From NCBI GenBank assembly GCA_026985515.1, contig JALSQH010000255.1, forward strand, positions 1 to 23,187: a stretch of DNA of 23,187 nt, given 5' to 3'. This document shows, in pieces, positions 1 to 8,285 of this stretch (position 1 is the first letter of the stretch; each line of letters begins with the position of its first letter). The position numbers were made by a program, and so were the translations under genes. The notes beneath the pieces were generated by a model. It did no database searches. It was not told the origin of the DNA and worked only from the letters and a program-made list of their open reading frames with translations. This DNA comes from a bacterium. GTDB taxonomy: Bacteria; JALSQH01.

Positions 1-681
1 AGGAGGATAAACTCCGTCAAATCCTGAAGTTATCCAGAGATCTCCCACCTTAACATCCTGATCAGATGTGACATACTTCACCTTTCCCAGCATACCCCCC
101 TCTCCCTGAAAAACGCCTCTCACACCACTTCTTGCATCCATCACATCCACGGCGGAATTTATATTCGTTATCAACATCACCTTTGCTGAAAGAAGTTCAC
201 TTTCAACTACCATACCCACCACTCCATCCTGATAAAGAACAGGGGTTGATGGAGGCAACTTTTTTCCCCCTGTATATATTAAGAAAGAATCAAAAAGAGA
301 TGAAGGATCCCTCCCAATCAGCGGCACTATTTCCCCTTTCCAGGTTACCGGATTGAAATAGAAGGAAAATTTTGAGATCTCCTCCATCTCCCTCAAATGT
401 TCCCTGCAGGACAACAACTTCATTCTGAGAGTATTAATCTCTTCAATAAGTTTTTCGTTTCTTTTCTCCACACCAACCAAAAAGATGTACCTTTTCCACA
501 ATGAAACCACATCCTCCTCCACCCCAACAATAACCCTGACAGGAAATGTTACAACAGGTTCCAGAATCTCACCAGGTCCTGAAAAAAAGGATGGTTTGAG
601 AAAAAAGACCACCTCAAGAAAGATAAAGAAAAGGGAAAAGTAAATTATCGGCTTCTTAAACTTTCTCCAGACATTTCTCAT
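1..681 (-). CDS. mreC: Rod shape-determining protein MreC (3' end cut by the window)
   Basis: The visible 227 codons read open from an ATG at 681 to the window edge. MreC is a periplasmic, membrane-anchored scaffold that links the MreB filament to the peptidoglycan elongation machinery. Residues about 11-29 form one membrane segment, residues about 70-103 are Glu/Arg/Leu-rich and look like the coiled coil that mediates dimerisation, and the rest is the beta-rich MreC domain, ending near a TSGFDGVYPP segment typical of its C-terminal half. The family is usually 270-300 residues, so roughly 50-70 are missing. The ATG lies 3 nt after the mreB stop, so translation is probably coupled to mreB. I see no strong ribosome site of its own. 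mreD would be expected beyond the left edge. Confidence 0.88.
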   Translation of the reverse strand, partial: MRNVWRKFKKPIIYFSLFFIFLEVVFFLKPSFFSGPGEILEPVVTFPVRVIVGVEEDVVSLWKRYIFLVGVEKRNEKLIEEINTLRMKLLSCREHLREMEEISKFSFYFNPVTWKGEIVPLIGRDPSSLFDSFLIYTGGKKLPPSTPVLYQDGVVGMVVESELLSAKVMLITNINSAVDVMDARSGVRGVFQGEGGMLGKVKYVTSDQDVKVGDLWITSGFDGVYPP

Positions 682-684
682 CAA

Positions 685-1743
<1,059 letters not shown>

Positions 1744-1750
1744 TTATACC

Positions 1751-1778
1751 ATTATATTCACTGGAAATATTTATTCAA
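1751..1778 (-). promoter_or_regulatory. Predicted sigma70 promoter of mreBC
   Basis: On the minus strand a TTGAAT -35 box (1773-1778) is followed by a 16-nt spacer and a perfect TATAAT -10 box (1751-1756). The predicted transcript would start near 1744, about 37 nt upstream of the mreB ATG. The -35 box lies immediately after the stop codon of the upstream lipoprotein gene. The call is by consensus match only. Confidence 0.6.
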
Positions 1779-1779
1779 C

Positions 1780-3744
1780 CTACAATCCCGACGAAAGCGA
1801 TGGGAGGATGTGTCCAAGTCTCGTAATAAGTGCATTTAGGTCAGCATTAGTCATAGCTTTGCCCGTTTCCCTGTAAGTCAATTTTTCCTTATTAACCTCA
1901 ACCGGCACCAGAACCCCATGGAAAGTGGGATCTGGAAAGAAGAGATAATAGTTTTCTTCCACAACTCCATCTGATGGATCATTCCTGCTTCCATCTGGCC
2001 ATTTATGACCAAGAATCTCTCCCACCTTCAGATCAGTATCATCAAACTTATCATTTCCAGTATTGAACTTACCATCTCCAGCCCCATAAAGATACCCCTC
2101 ATAACCTGCATCTGGCAATCCATCCCTGTCTCTGTCAATGAAAGTTCCCAGAATTCCTGTATCATCGTAAGTTTTATTCCAGTTTGAAGCTGAGCATGTA
2201 CCGGCCACATTTACAAAACATGGTTCCCTTTCTGGCTGAGATATAAAATCCCCCGCCTGATCCCATTTTCCATTTTTATTCAAATCAACCCATTCTCCGT
2301 AACTATCGATTCTCCCATCCCCATCTTTATCTCCTATTACGGGCTCGCTTTCAAGATACCATTTAGGCAAAACAGTCTTCAGATCTGAAATGGGGGTCTC
2401 AAAGAGACCGGCAAGCCTTATTCCGGGAAGATTGAGCTCTTCAATATTAACACTGAGCAGTGAAGGAAGAACAGAATCCAGTTTCAGACGGTAAATATAA
2501 TAGGTTATTGAAAATGGTGGTGCTTCAAGAGAAACAGTTGAATTCCTGAGGTCCTCAAACATATCAATAATGACATTGAGGTTAATGTAAGATGATATTG
2601 CAGACCATGTACTTTTCAGGGTTTCAATATTGCTCTGAAGAGATGTTACCGATGCCGGGTCACCGGCAACTTTAAGCATCTCTATACTGTTCAGAAGGTT
2701 GGATCCCCATGGCATTCCAGCGGCGTAAGAGGTCACAGGTGGAATTTCTGGCTTGCTATTACTCTTCTCATTTCTGTTTATTCCCTCCCCAAGATTGATA
2801 AGATCATTCCACTGTTCCGGATCAATCAGAACTTCATCTGTAATTAGATAAGAGAAACCATCCCTCAAATCAGCAAACATACCAGCAAGTAATTCCTGAG
2901 CTTTTCTAAGTGAATCAAGACCATCTTCAGCAAATACTCCAAACTCTGGATCGAGCAGAGGATTGGTCCTTCCTGGAATCATATTGAAAATTTTAGTTTT
3001 ATCGTACACATCTGAAAAGTATTTCGAGTAACTCACAATAACATCGATCAGCTTGTTGTAGGCAAGGAGCAACTCTGCAATTCCGCCAATCCCCTTAAGA
3101 AGACCATTTATGAGGTAGGCATCAGTGTTATCTACCTCCAGATGGGAGAGGTTAAGCACAAATCTCCCTGCAGATGCTGAAACGAGAGAGGAAAAATCTA
3201 TCCATGCATTTTTAAATGTGTAACTGAAATCCCCATAACTTAGAGCCTCATCATAATTCTTTATGATGGGGAGAAGCGAAGTCTCGAGTACCTGTTTAAT
3301 AAGGCTCCCATATTTACTCAGGTCAAGACCTGATGAACCTTCTCCCGATTGGCTCTTCAGCAATCCACCCAGTTTTTCCATGAAATCTATTGTCCTGAGA
3401 AAAGCTATGGCGAAGTTTGCCTTTGCCTTCATCCTGTTTATTTCATCAAGAGTGTACCCCTCAACTTCACCACTCTCTATTTTTCGCAGCACCTGGTCAT
3501 AAAGCTCTTCTATCCTCTCTCGTTTTCGTGTCATCTCTCCAAGATACTTCTCAACTATCTTTGCTTTATTTTTATCCTTGCAGTAACTCATATACTCATC
3601 AAGTGACTTAATGGGGTAGAGATCCGACACATTCATATTTACAAAGAGATCATCAGCCTCGCGCATAATCTGATCCACACTTTTCTCGCTGCATCCAGCG
3701 ATAAAAAAGATTGCAACAAGTATCAGTGAGAGAACTTTTTTCAT
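1780..3744 (-). CDS. Large orphan lipoprotein with Asp-rich calcium-binding-type motifs
   Basis: I do not recognise the family of this 654-residue protein. It begins with a clear lipoprotein signal: MKK, a hydrophobic stretch, and lipobox FIAGC with Cys18, so it should be lipidated and probably sits in the outer membrane. There is no Asp at position +2 that would favour inner-membrane retention. Residues about 20-460 look largely helical, without cysteines or recognisable motifs. Residues about 470-600 contain several Asp/Asn/Gly loops of the EF-hand, dockerin or thrombospondin type 3 kind: DKDGDGRID from residue 472, then DLNKNGKWD, then DRDRDGLPD from residue 537, then further DG and ND pairs. 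Such loops generally bind calcium; here that is inference. It has its own promoter (3767-3795) and a monocistronic look. It is not an operon partner of mreB by any evidence beyond adjacency. Confidence 0.85.
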   Translation of the reverse strand: MKKVLSLILVAIFFIAGCSEKSVDQIMREADDLFVNMNVSDLYPIKSLDEYMSYCKDKNKAKIVEKYLGEMTRKRERIEELYDQVLRKIESGEVEGYTLDEINRMKAKANFAIAFLRTIDFMEKLGGLLKSQSGEGSSGLDLSKYGSLIKQVLETSLLPIIKNYDEALSYGDFSYTFKNAWIDFSSLVSASAGRFVLNLSHLEVDNTDAYLINGLLKGIGGIAELLLAYNKLIDVIVSYSKYFSDVYDKTKIFNMIPGRTNPLLDPEFGVFAEDGLDSLRKAQELLAGMFADLRDGFSYLITDEVLIDPEQWNDLINLGEGINRNEKSNSKPEIPPVTSYAAGMPWGSNLLNSIEMLKVAGDPASVTSLQSNIETLKSTWSAISSYINLNVIIDMFEDLRNSTVSLEAPPFSITYYIYRLKLDSVLPSLLSVNIEELNLPGIRLAGLFETPISDLKTVLPKWYLESEPVIGDKDGDGRIDSYGEWVDLNKNGKWDQAGDFISQPEREPCFVNVAGTCSASNWNKTYDDTGILGTFIDRDRDGLPDAGYEGYLYGAGDGKFNTGNDKFDDTDLKVGEILGHKWPDGSRNDPSDGVVEENYYLFFPDPTFHGVLVPVEVNKEKLTYRETGKAMTNADLNALITRLGHILPSLSSGL

Positions 3745-3766
3745 ATTTCAGCCCCGTTTTTTATTG

Positions 3767-3795
3767 ATATTAGTTAAAAGAAGAAGGAATGTCAA
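3767..3795 (-). promoter_or_regulatory. Predicted sigma70 promoter of the lipoprotein gene
   Basis: On the minus strand a perfect TTGACA -35 box (3790-3795) is followed by a 17-nt spacer and TAATAT (3767-3772), a 4/6 match to the -10 consensus. Transcription would start near 3760, giving a short leader with a GGGG ribosome site about 8 nt before the ATG at 3744. The call is by consensus match only. Confidence 0.55.
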
Positions 3796-3816
3796 GAAGT
3801 GGCAGATCTTTTATTT

Positions 3817-4374
3817 TCAATCTTTTCCATAGAGAACAGCAAGGATTTTCAGGGGAGCATCACCATGGGCCTTTACTAAATGGGGAATACTCGCCCGGTA
3901 GTAAATGCTGTCTCCAGGATATAGAATGTCCCTGAACTCACCAAGGATGACCTCCATTTCCCCCTCAAGGACATATATAAATTCTTCACCCTCATGAACA
4001 GAAGGAGATTCCTTTGAGGCAGAAGGCTCAATGGTAACTATAAAAGGCTCCATGTGCCTGTCAGAGAAACCGTAACCAAGGGATTCGTAGGTGTATCCAT
4101 AAAATGATCCATCGCTTGATCCATATCTGGCAACCTGCTTCCTCTCATCCTTCCGCACAATTGTGAAATCACCACCACTCTCTTCTCCGAAAAAGGCACT
4201 CAGGGGAACCTCAAGGGCTCTTGAAAGTTTAAGCAACATCCCGAGAGATGGAGATTCCATATGATTTTCAACCTGAAGGAGCACAGAGGGAGATATCCCG
4301 GTCATCTTTGAAAGTTCCTCTAACTCAATCCCCTTATCTTCCCTTATCATCCTTATTCTTTCGCCTATCCTCAT
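3817..4374 (-). CDS. XRE-family regulator with C-terminal cupin sensor domain
   Basis: This 185-residue protein has an N-terminal XRE/Cro-type helix-turn-helix (residues about 1-60, ending in the usual LSRALEVPLSAFF helix-5 region) and a C-terminal cupin-2 domain (about 108-180). The cupin shows the HEGEEFIYVLEGE strand pair and the PGDSIYY...PH second motif, with His and Glu residues that could hold a metal. Proteins of this architecture sense a small metabolite and act as local repressors or activators. The chosen start is the ATG at 4374, which overlaps the pyrD stop as TGATG and has AGGAGG 7 nt upstream. A TTG three bases earlier is possible but too close to that site. It is the last gene of the rsmI-to-pyrD run; its targets cannot be read from the sequence. 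Confidence 0.88.
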   Translation of the reverse strand: MRIGERIRMIREDKGIELEELSKMTGISPSVLLQVENHMESPSLGMLLKLSRALEVPLSAFFGEESGGDFTIVRKDERKQVARYGSSDGSFYGYTYESLGYGFSDRHMEPFIVTIEPSASKESPSVHEGEEFIYVLEGEMEVILGEFRDILYPGDSIYYRASIPHLVKAHGDAPLKILAVLYGKD

Positions 4375-5294
4375 CAAAAATCCTCCTGTATTTCAATCGA
4401 CCCTGAAAAGGACTGCACTGAGTCTATTTTATACTTTTTCATCTTCGCTGGCAAATCTTCAATGATTTCTTCTATGATGGATGGATTTCTGAATGTGGCA
4501 CTTCCAATCTGGACAGCTCTGGCACCAACCATAATAAACTCAAGTACATCTTCAGCACTGGTTATCCCTCCCACCCCCACAACATCAATATTGCAGTTTG
4601 ATGCTACCTCCCAGACAAGCTTCAGAGCCACCGGTTTGATGGCGGGACCAGATAACCCACCGGTTACATTTGCAAGTACTGGCCTCCTCGTTGCAAGATC
4701 AACAGCCATAGCAGGAATGGTGTTTATCAGAACAACTGCACTTGCACCCCCTTCCCGGGCTGCCCTGGCAATTGTAAGAATATCTGTTACATTGGGAGAA
4801 AGCTTGACCCATACATCCTTATTTTTCGCTTTTTTCTTTACCCTGCTGACCACCTTTTCAACACTTTTTGGAGAGGTACCAAAATGGATTCCCCCTTCAT
4901 GAACATTGGGACAGGAAACATTAACTTCCAGGGCTGAAACGCCTTCCTCGGAAGATAATATATCTGCCAGTTCCTGAAAATCTTCATAGGATGTGGCAAA
5001 AATATTTGCAATCACAGGCACACCATATTTCCTCAGGTGGGGCAGTTTCTCTTTTACAAAAGCCTCAACCCCGATATTTTCCAGCCCTATTGCATTTAAC
5101 ATTCCACAGCATGTTTCAACAATTCTTGGAGGCGGATTCCCGTGTATGGGTTTCAGAGACAGACCTTTTGTGACTATTGCCCCCACCTTCTCCAGATTCA
5201 CCCACCTCTCCATCTCCACACCATATCCGAAGGTGCCTGAAGCTGGCATTACAGGATTTTTCAGTGTTAACGAACCAACTCTGGTTTCAAGCAT
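4374..5294 (-). CDS. pyrD: Dihydroorotate dehydrogenase B (NAD+), catalytic subunit
   Basis: PyrD oxidises dihydroorotate to orotate, the fourth step of de novo pyrimidine synthesis, in the cytoplasm. The 306-residue protein is an FMN-binding TIM barrel of class 1B. The active-site base is Cys128 in NVSCPN, where class 2 enzymes have Ser. Other family features are the N-terminal NPVMPASGTFG segment, the INT motif near residue 192, and the phosphate-binding GVGGI and VQIGSA segments near the C-terminus. A GGAGG ribosome site lies about 4-5 nt before the ATG. The gene starts 11 nt after the stop of pyrK, its electron-transfer partner, which is the usual pairing for class 1B. It overlaps the following regulator gene by 1 nt. 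Confidence 0.96.
   Translation of the reverse strand: MLETRVGSLTLKNPVMPASGTFGYGVEMERWVNLEKVGAIVTKGLSLKPIHGNPPPRIVETCCGMLNAIGLENIGVEAFVKEKLPHLRKYGVPVIANIFATSYEDFQELADILSSEEGVSALEVNVSCPNVHEGGIHFGTSPKSVEKVVSRVKKKAKNKDVWVKLSPNVTDILTIARAAREGGASAVVLINTIPAMAVDLATRRPVLANVTGGLSGPAIKPVALKLVWEVASNCNIDVVGVGGITSAEDVLEFIMVGARAVQIGSATFRNPSIIEEIIEDLPAKMKKYKIDSVQSFSGSIEIQEDF
4382..4387 (-). promoter_or_regulatory. Ribosome binding site AGGAGG deciding the regulator start
   Basis: A perfect AGGAGG lies within the last codons of pyrD, 7 nt before the ATG at 4374. It supports the ATG over the TTG at 4377 and indicates independent but coupled initiation of the XRE/cupin gene. Confidence 0.7.
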
Positions 5295-5305
5295 ATTGCC
5301 TCCAT

Positions 5306-6085
5306 TTAAAAGAAGTAATCTCCAGGAAAAACTGGACCATCCTTACAAACCTTCAGGTAACCAAGTTTCCTGAAATACTTTTCCTTTGGTTTCACAGTAC
5401 AACCCAGACAAATTCCTATGCCACACGCCATGGTGGTTTCAAGAGACACATAGGAGGGTATCCTGAGATTTCTCGTGATTTCCACAACACCCGACATCAT
5501 TGCATTTGGACCTACAGCATAGGCCCTCGCAGGAAGAGGAATATCTCCAATCTCATCAATGAGAAGATCCGTAATAAGACCATGAAATCCTTCACTTCCA
5601 TCATCTGTTGAGAAGAAAAGATTGACACCCATCTCTTTTAGCTCATTCTTCAAAATAAGACTCTCGCCCGTTCTCGCCCCATAGAAGAAAAAAATCTTCC
5701 TTCTTTGAAACCCTTTTTTTATCAATCTCTTTGTAAAGAAATAGAGAGGCGGAATTCCTATTCCCCCGGCAACTATTATTACGCTTTCCCCCTGCTCAGG
5801 AAAGGGAAAAGAATTTCCCAGAGGTCCTGTAATAAGAAGTTCAGTACCTGTTTCCCACCGGGATAGAATGCCGGTCCCCCTTCCCCTGACTTCATATATG
5901 ACATCCACCCTGTTTTCATTCACATCGGCAATGGAGAAAGGTCTCGGTAAAAAAGGGTCACGGTACTCGGAAACTCTTACCATTACAAACTGTCCCGGCT
6001 CTGCGTCAAATCTCTGCGGCGCCACCATCCTTAAACGGAAAAATTTTTCTCCCAGCATTTCATTAAAAGCAATTCTAACCTTCAT
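5306..6085 (-). CDS. pyrK: Dihydroorotate dehydrogenase B electron transfer subunit
   Basis: PyrK carries FAD and a 2Fe-2S cluster that pass electrons from the PyrD FMN to NAD+. The 259-residue protein shows the FAD-binding RPFSI motif (residues 48-52), the NAD-binding VAGGIGIPPLYF segment (105-116) and four cluster cysteines at 221, 226, 229 and 247 in the expected C-x4-C-x2-C spacing plus a distant fourth. I take the ATG at 6085 as the start because the family begins right before this MKVRI strand. An in-frame ATG at 6175 would add 30 residues made of antisense-like rimI sequence. With this start pyrK overlaps rimI by 11 nt and pyrD follows after 11 nt. Confidence 0.94.
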   Translation of the reverse strand: MKVRIAFNEMLGEKFFRLRMVAPQRFDAEPGQFVMVRVSEYRDPFLPRPFSIADVNENRVDVIYEVRGRGTGILSRWETGTELLITGPLGNSFPFPEQGESVIIVAGGIGIPPLYFFTKRLIKKGFQRRKIFFFYGARTGESLILKNELKEMGVNLFFSTDDGSEGFHGLITDLLIDEIGDIPLPARAYAVGPNAMMSGVVEITRNLRIPSYVSLETTMACGIGICLGCTVKPKEKYFRKLGYLKVCKDGPVFPGDYFF

Positions 6086-6560
6086 TCTCCAGCACCCTTT
6101 CCATAACAATTGCATCTTCGCCGTTTTTGTAATACCTCTTCCTGACCCCCACCTCTCTGAAGCCACACTTTTCATATAATCCCCTTGCAGGAAGATTGCT
6201 TTTTCTCACTTCAAGTACCACCCTTTTAACACCCCTCTCTTTCGCAAAATCAAGAAAATACCGCAGAAGCTTTTCTCCCAGTCCCCTCCTGCGAAAGTCC
6301 GGATCAACAGCGAAATCACCGATGTGAGCTTCATCTGAAACAATCATGGCAAAAATGAAAGCAACCACTCTGCCTTCAATCTCAATGACGAAACCCTTTG
6401 AATATCTGTAAACAATTTCAAAGAGTATCTGAGAAGGAGTCCATGGATCTGAAAATGAACGTTTCTCAATGGAGTAAATCTCCTTTAAATCAGCAGGCTC
6501 AGCCTCTCTGATTCTGAAAGAAACACCGGCACCTACCAGATCATTGCCGCTGATGCCCAT
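6075..6560 (-). CDS. rimI: GNAT N-acetyltransferase, RimI type (ribosomal protein S18 alanine acetyltransferase)
   Basis: RimI transfers acetyl from acetyl-CoA to the N-terminal alanine of ribosomal protein S18. This 161-residue protein has the GNAT acetyl-CoA loop RRRGLG (residues 90-95), and the EVRKSN...LYEKCGF block in which Glu117 and Tyr129 match the catalytic Glu103 and Tyr115 of the E. coli enzyme in identity and spacing. The first about 15 residues precede the conserved domain and overlap the fabH end by 28 nt. No internal ATG or GTG offers a better start, so the ATG at 6560 is kept with some doubt. Substrate is inferred from motif similarity; a different N-terminal acetylation target remains possible. 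Confidence 0.87.
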   Translation of the reverse strand: MGISGNDLVGAGVSFRIREAEPADLKEIYSIEKRSFSDPWTPSQILFEIVYRYSKGFVIEIEGRVVAFIFAMIVSDEAHIGDFAVDPDFRRRGLGEKLLRYFLDFAKERGVKRVVLEVRKSNLPARGLYEKCGFREVGVRKRYYKNGEDAIVMERVLENEG

Positions 6561-7528
6561 GTGAACCCCGCTCCAAATGAAGCCATTATTACAAGATCCC
6601 CATCCTTTATCTTTCCCTCCTGCAGTGCCTCAGTCAGGGCTATGGGAATGGTGGCGGCAGTGGTATTTCCATATTTGTGAATGTTGTTGTACATCTTCTC
6701 ATCAGGTATGCCCATCTTCCTCGCAACCATCTGATTGATCCTGAGATTGGCCTGATGGGGAATTACCATGCCTATATCCTCCACAGTATACCCATTAAAT
6801 TCAAGAGCCTCATTTATAACCTCAACCATCCTCTTTACAGCATGTTTGAAAACGAACTGTCCGTCCATATAAGGATAGTGACCTCCATTATCAAGAATCT
6901 TATGAGTAATCCTTGGAATGCGCTTGCTTGACGGCCATTCAGTCCATAGTTTATCAAAGTATTTCCCCTCAGCATGAAGATGAGTCGAAAGAATACCTTT
7001 ATTTTTCTCCTCAGTGGCTGTAAGAATAACTGCACCCGCCCCATCACCAAAAAGGACCGTTACATCTCTTCCCCCTGTGGAGAAATCAAGTCCTGTAGAA
7101 TGCACCTCAGCACCAACCACAAGGACATTTTTGTACTGGCCCACCCTTATGGCATTATCAGCCACCATGAGAGAATAGAGAAATCCGGTACATTGATCCC
7201 TTATATCAATGGCTCCCACATTCCTTGCTCCAATGTAATGCTGCAGCAGGACGCCTGATCCGGGCAAGGCATAATCTGGAGAAAGTGTTGCAAAGACAAT
7301 GAAATCAATATCTTCAGGCTTCATTCCCGCCGATTGGAGTGCCCTTTTTGAAGCTTCATAGGCAAGATCAGCAGCACCCACTCCATCTTCAACATAGTGT
7401 CTTTCTTTAATTCCTGTCCTCTGCTGAATCCACTCATCAGAGGTATCCATCAACTTCTCAAGATCATGATTGGTAACAACTCTGGGAGGTACATAAAAAC
7501 CGGTACCCACTATTTTTGACCTGTACAT
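6533..7528 (-). CDS. fabH: 3-oxoacyl-[acyl-carrier-protein] synthase III (KAS III)
   Basis: FabH condenses an acyl-CoA, normally acetyl-CoA, with malonyl-ACP to start fatty-acid synthesis. The 331-residue protein has the catalytic triad of the family: Cys113 in IRDQCTGF, His in IPHQANLRI, and Asn in HKYGNTTAATIP. The early segment DEWIQQRTGIKERH is the family hallmark. The start is the ATG at 7528, supported by GGAG 6 nt upstream (7535-7538). A TTG at 7588 in the same frame would add 20 non-conserved residues and would lie inside the predicted promoter. The gene follows rsmI after 40 nt and overlaps rimI. Variation in the acyl-binding region (residues about 195-225) leaves the starter-unit preference open. 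Confidence 0.94.
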   Translation of the reverse strand: MYRSKIVGTGFYVPPRVVTNHDLEKLMDTSDEWIQQRTGIKERHYVEDGVGAADLAYEASKRALQSAGMKPEDIDFIVFATLSPDYALPGSGVLLQHYIGARNVGAIDIRDQCTGFLYSLMVADNAIRVGQYKNVLVVGAEVHSTGLDFSTGGRDVTVLFGDGAGAVILTATEEKNKGILSTHLHAEGKYFDKLWTEWPSSKRIPRITHKILDNGGHYPYMDGQFVFKHAVKRMVEVINEALEFNGYTVEDIGMVIPHQANLRINQMVARKMGIPDEKMYNNIHKYGNTTAATIPIALTEALQEGKIKDGDLVIMASFGAGFTWASAAMIW

Positions 7529-7534
7529 CTTCTT

Positions 7535-7538
7535 CTCC
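7535..7538 (-). promoter_or_regulatory. Ribosome binding site GGAG of fabH
   Basis: AAAGGAG on the minus strand ends 6 nt before the ATG at 7528. It fixes the fabH start at that ATG rather than at the upstream in-frame TTG. Confidence 0.65.
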
Positions 7539-7559
7539 TTTCGGGGTTTCCAGTTTAAA

Positions 7560-7588
7560 ATTGTATTACTAATCTCTCCTTTTATCAA
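7560..7588 (-). promoter_or_regulatory. Predicted internal promoter upstream of fabH
   Basis: On the minus strand TTGATA (7583-7588, 5/6 match) is followed by a 17-nt spacer and TACAAT (7560-7565, 5/6 match). The -35 box and spacer lie in the last codons of rsmI. Transcription would start near 7553, 25 nt before the fabH ATG and upstream of its ribosome site. The call is by consensus match only. Confidence 0.45.
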
Positions 7589-8249
7589 CTATGATAACAA
7601 ATTCCCTCTTTCTGTCATGCTCCCTGAAATAATTGAGGGCATCCTTTACTCTTCCTCTGAAGATAAACTCATTTTCAGTTGTTAAATCACATGCAACAAC
7701 CACTCTCCTTGCGGGGCCAAAGACTCTTTTTATGTCATGAAGAACAGAGATCAGGCGATAAGGTGTATCCATAAAAACAATGGGATACTTGAAGGAGAGA
7801 AGTTTTTTAAGAGCCTTTCTCCTCTCCTCCTTTTTTCTGGGGAGTAATCCATAATAAAAAAATCTCTTAAAATCAATTCCACTCACAACGAGAGCTGCCA
7901 TCAGTGAGGAAGGACCTGGAACAGCCGTCACCTCTATTCCCTCTTCAATTGCCCTCTCCACAAATTTCCTCCCCGGGTCTTCAAAAAGGGGGGTACCTGC
8001 ATCGCTTATGAGAGCAATGGATTTCCCATTCTTGAGAAATTCTATGAAAACAGGTGTCCTTGCATCCTCATTGTGCTCATTGAGATTATCAATTGGGGTA
8101 GGAATACCAAGTGAATTCAAAAGCTTCCTTCCCTCTTTTAGTTCTTCACACACCACCAGGTCAACACTCTTCAGAACCTTTATTGCTCTGAGAGTAATAT
8201 CCTCAGGGTTTCCTATAGGGACTGAGACAATGTAGAGTTTTCCAGCCAT
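7569..8249 (-). CDS. rsmI: RsmI-type ribosomal RNA small subunit (cytidine-2'-O)-methyltransferase, short form
   Basis: RsmI uses S-adenosylmethionine to 2'-O-methylate C1402 of 16S rRNA in the decoding centre. The 226-residue protein has the tetrapyrrole-methylase fold with the family motifs LYIVSVPIGNPEDIT (residues 5-19), SDAGTPLF (82-89) and VPGPSS (110-115). Two features are odd. It ends right after the catalytic domain, whereas E. coli RsmI (286 residues) has about 55 further residues forming a C-terminal helical domain. The usual EDTR motif is replaced by EELKEG (35-40). A related rRNA or unknown target is therefore possible. I prefer the ATG at 8249 over a TTG at 8258 that falls inside a predicted -10 box. 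No ribosome site is visible; see the leaderless finding. Confidence 0.82.
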   Translation of the reverse strand: MAGKLYIVSVPIGNPEDITLRAIKVLKSVDLVVCEELKEGRKLLNSLGIPTPIDNLNEHNEDARTPVFIEFLKNGKSIALISDAGTPLFEDPGRKFVERAIEEGIEVTAVPGPSSLMAALVVSGIDFKRFFYYGLLPRKKEERRKALKKLLSFKYPIVFMDTPYRLISVLHDIKRVFGPARRVVVACDLTTENEFIFRGRVKDALNYFREHDRKREFVIIVDKRRD

Positions 8250-8257
8250 TGCTCTCA

Positions 8258-8285
8258 ATTATAACTTTAAAGCAAAATCTTGCAA
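8258..8285 (-). promoter_or_regulatory. Predicted promoter of the rsmI-fabH-rimI-pyrK-pyrD-XRE run
   Basis: Minus-strand TTGCAA (8280-8285), a 16-nt spacer (8264-8279) and a perfect TATAAT (8258-8263). Transcription would start near 8251, almost at the rsmI ATG (8249). The -35 hexamer is its own reverse complement and is shared with the opposite promoter. The call is by consensus match only. Confidence 0.5.

Noticed and set aside
132-356. Plus-strand 74-codon frame at the left end
   Set aside because: It is antisense to mreC, which has a continuous open frame with family features from 681 to the edge.
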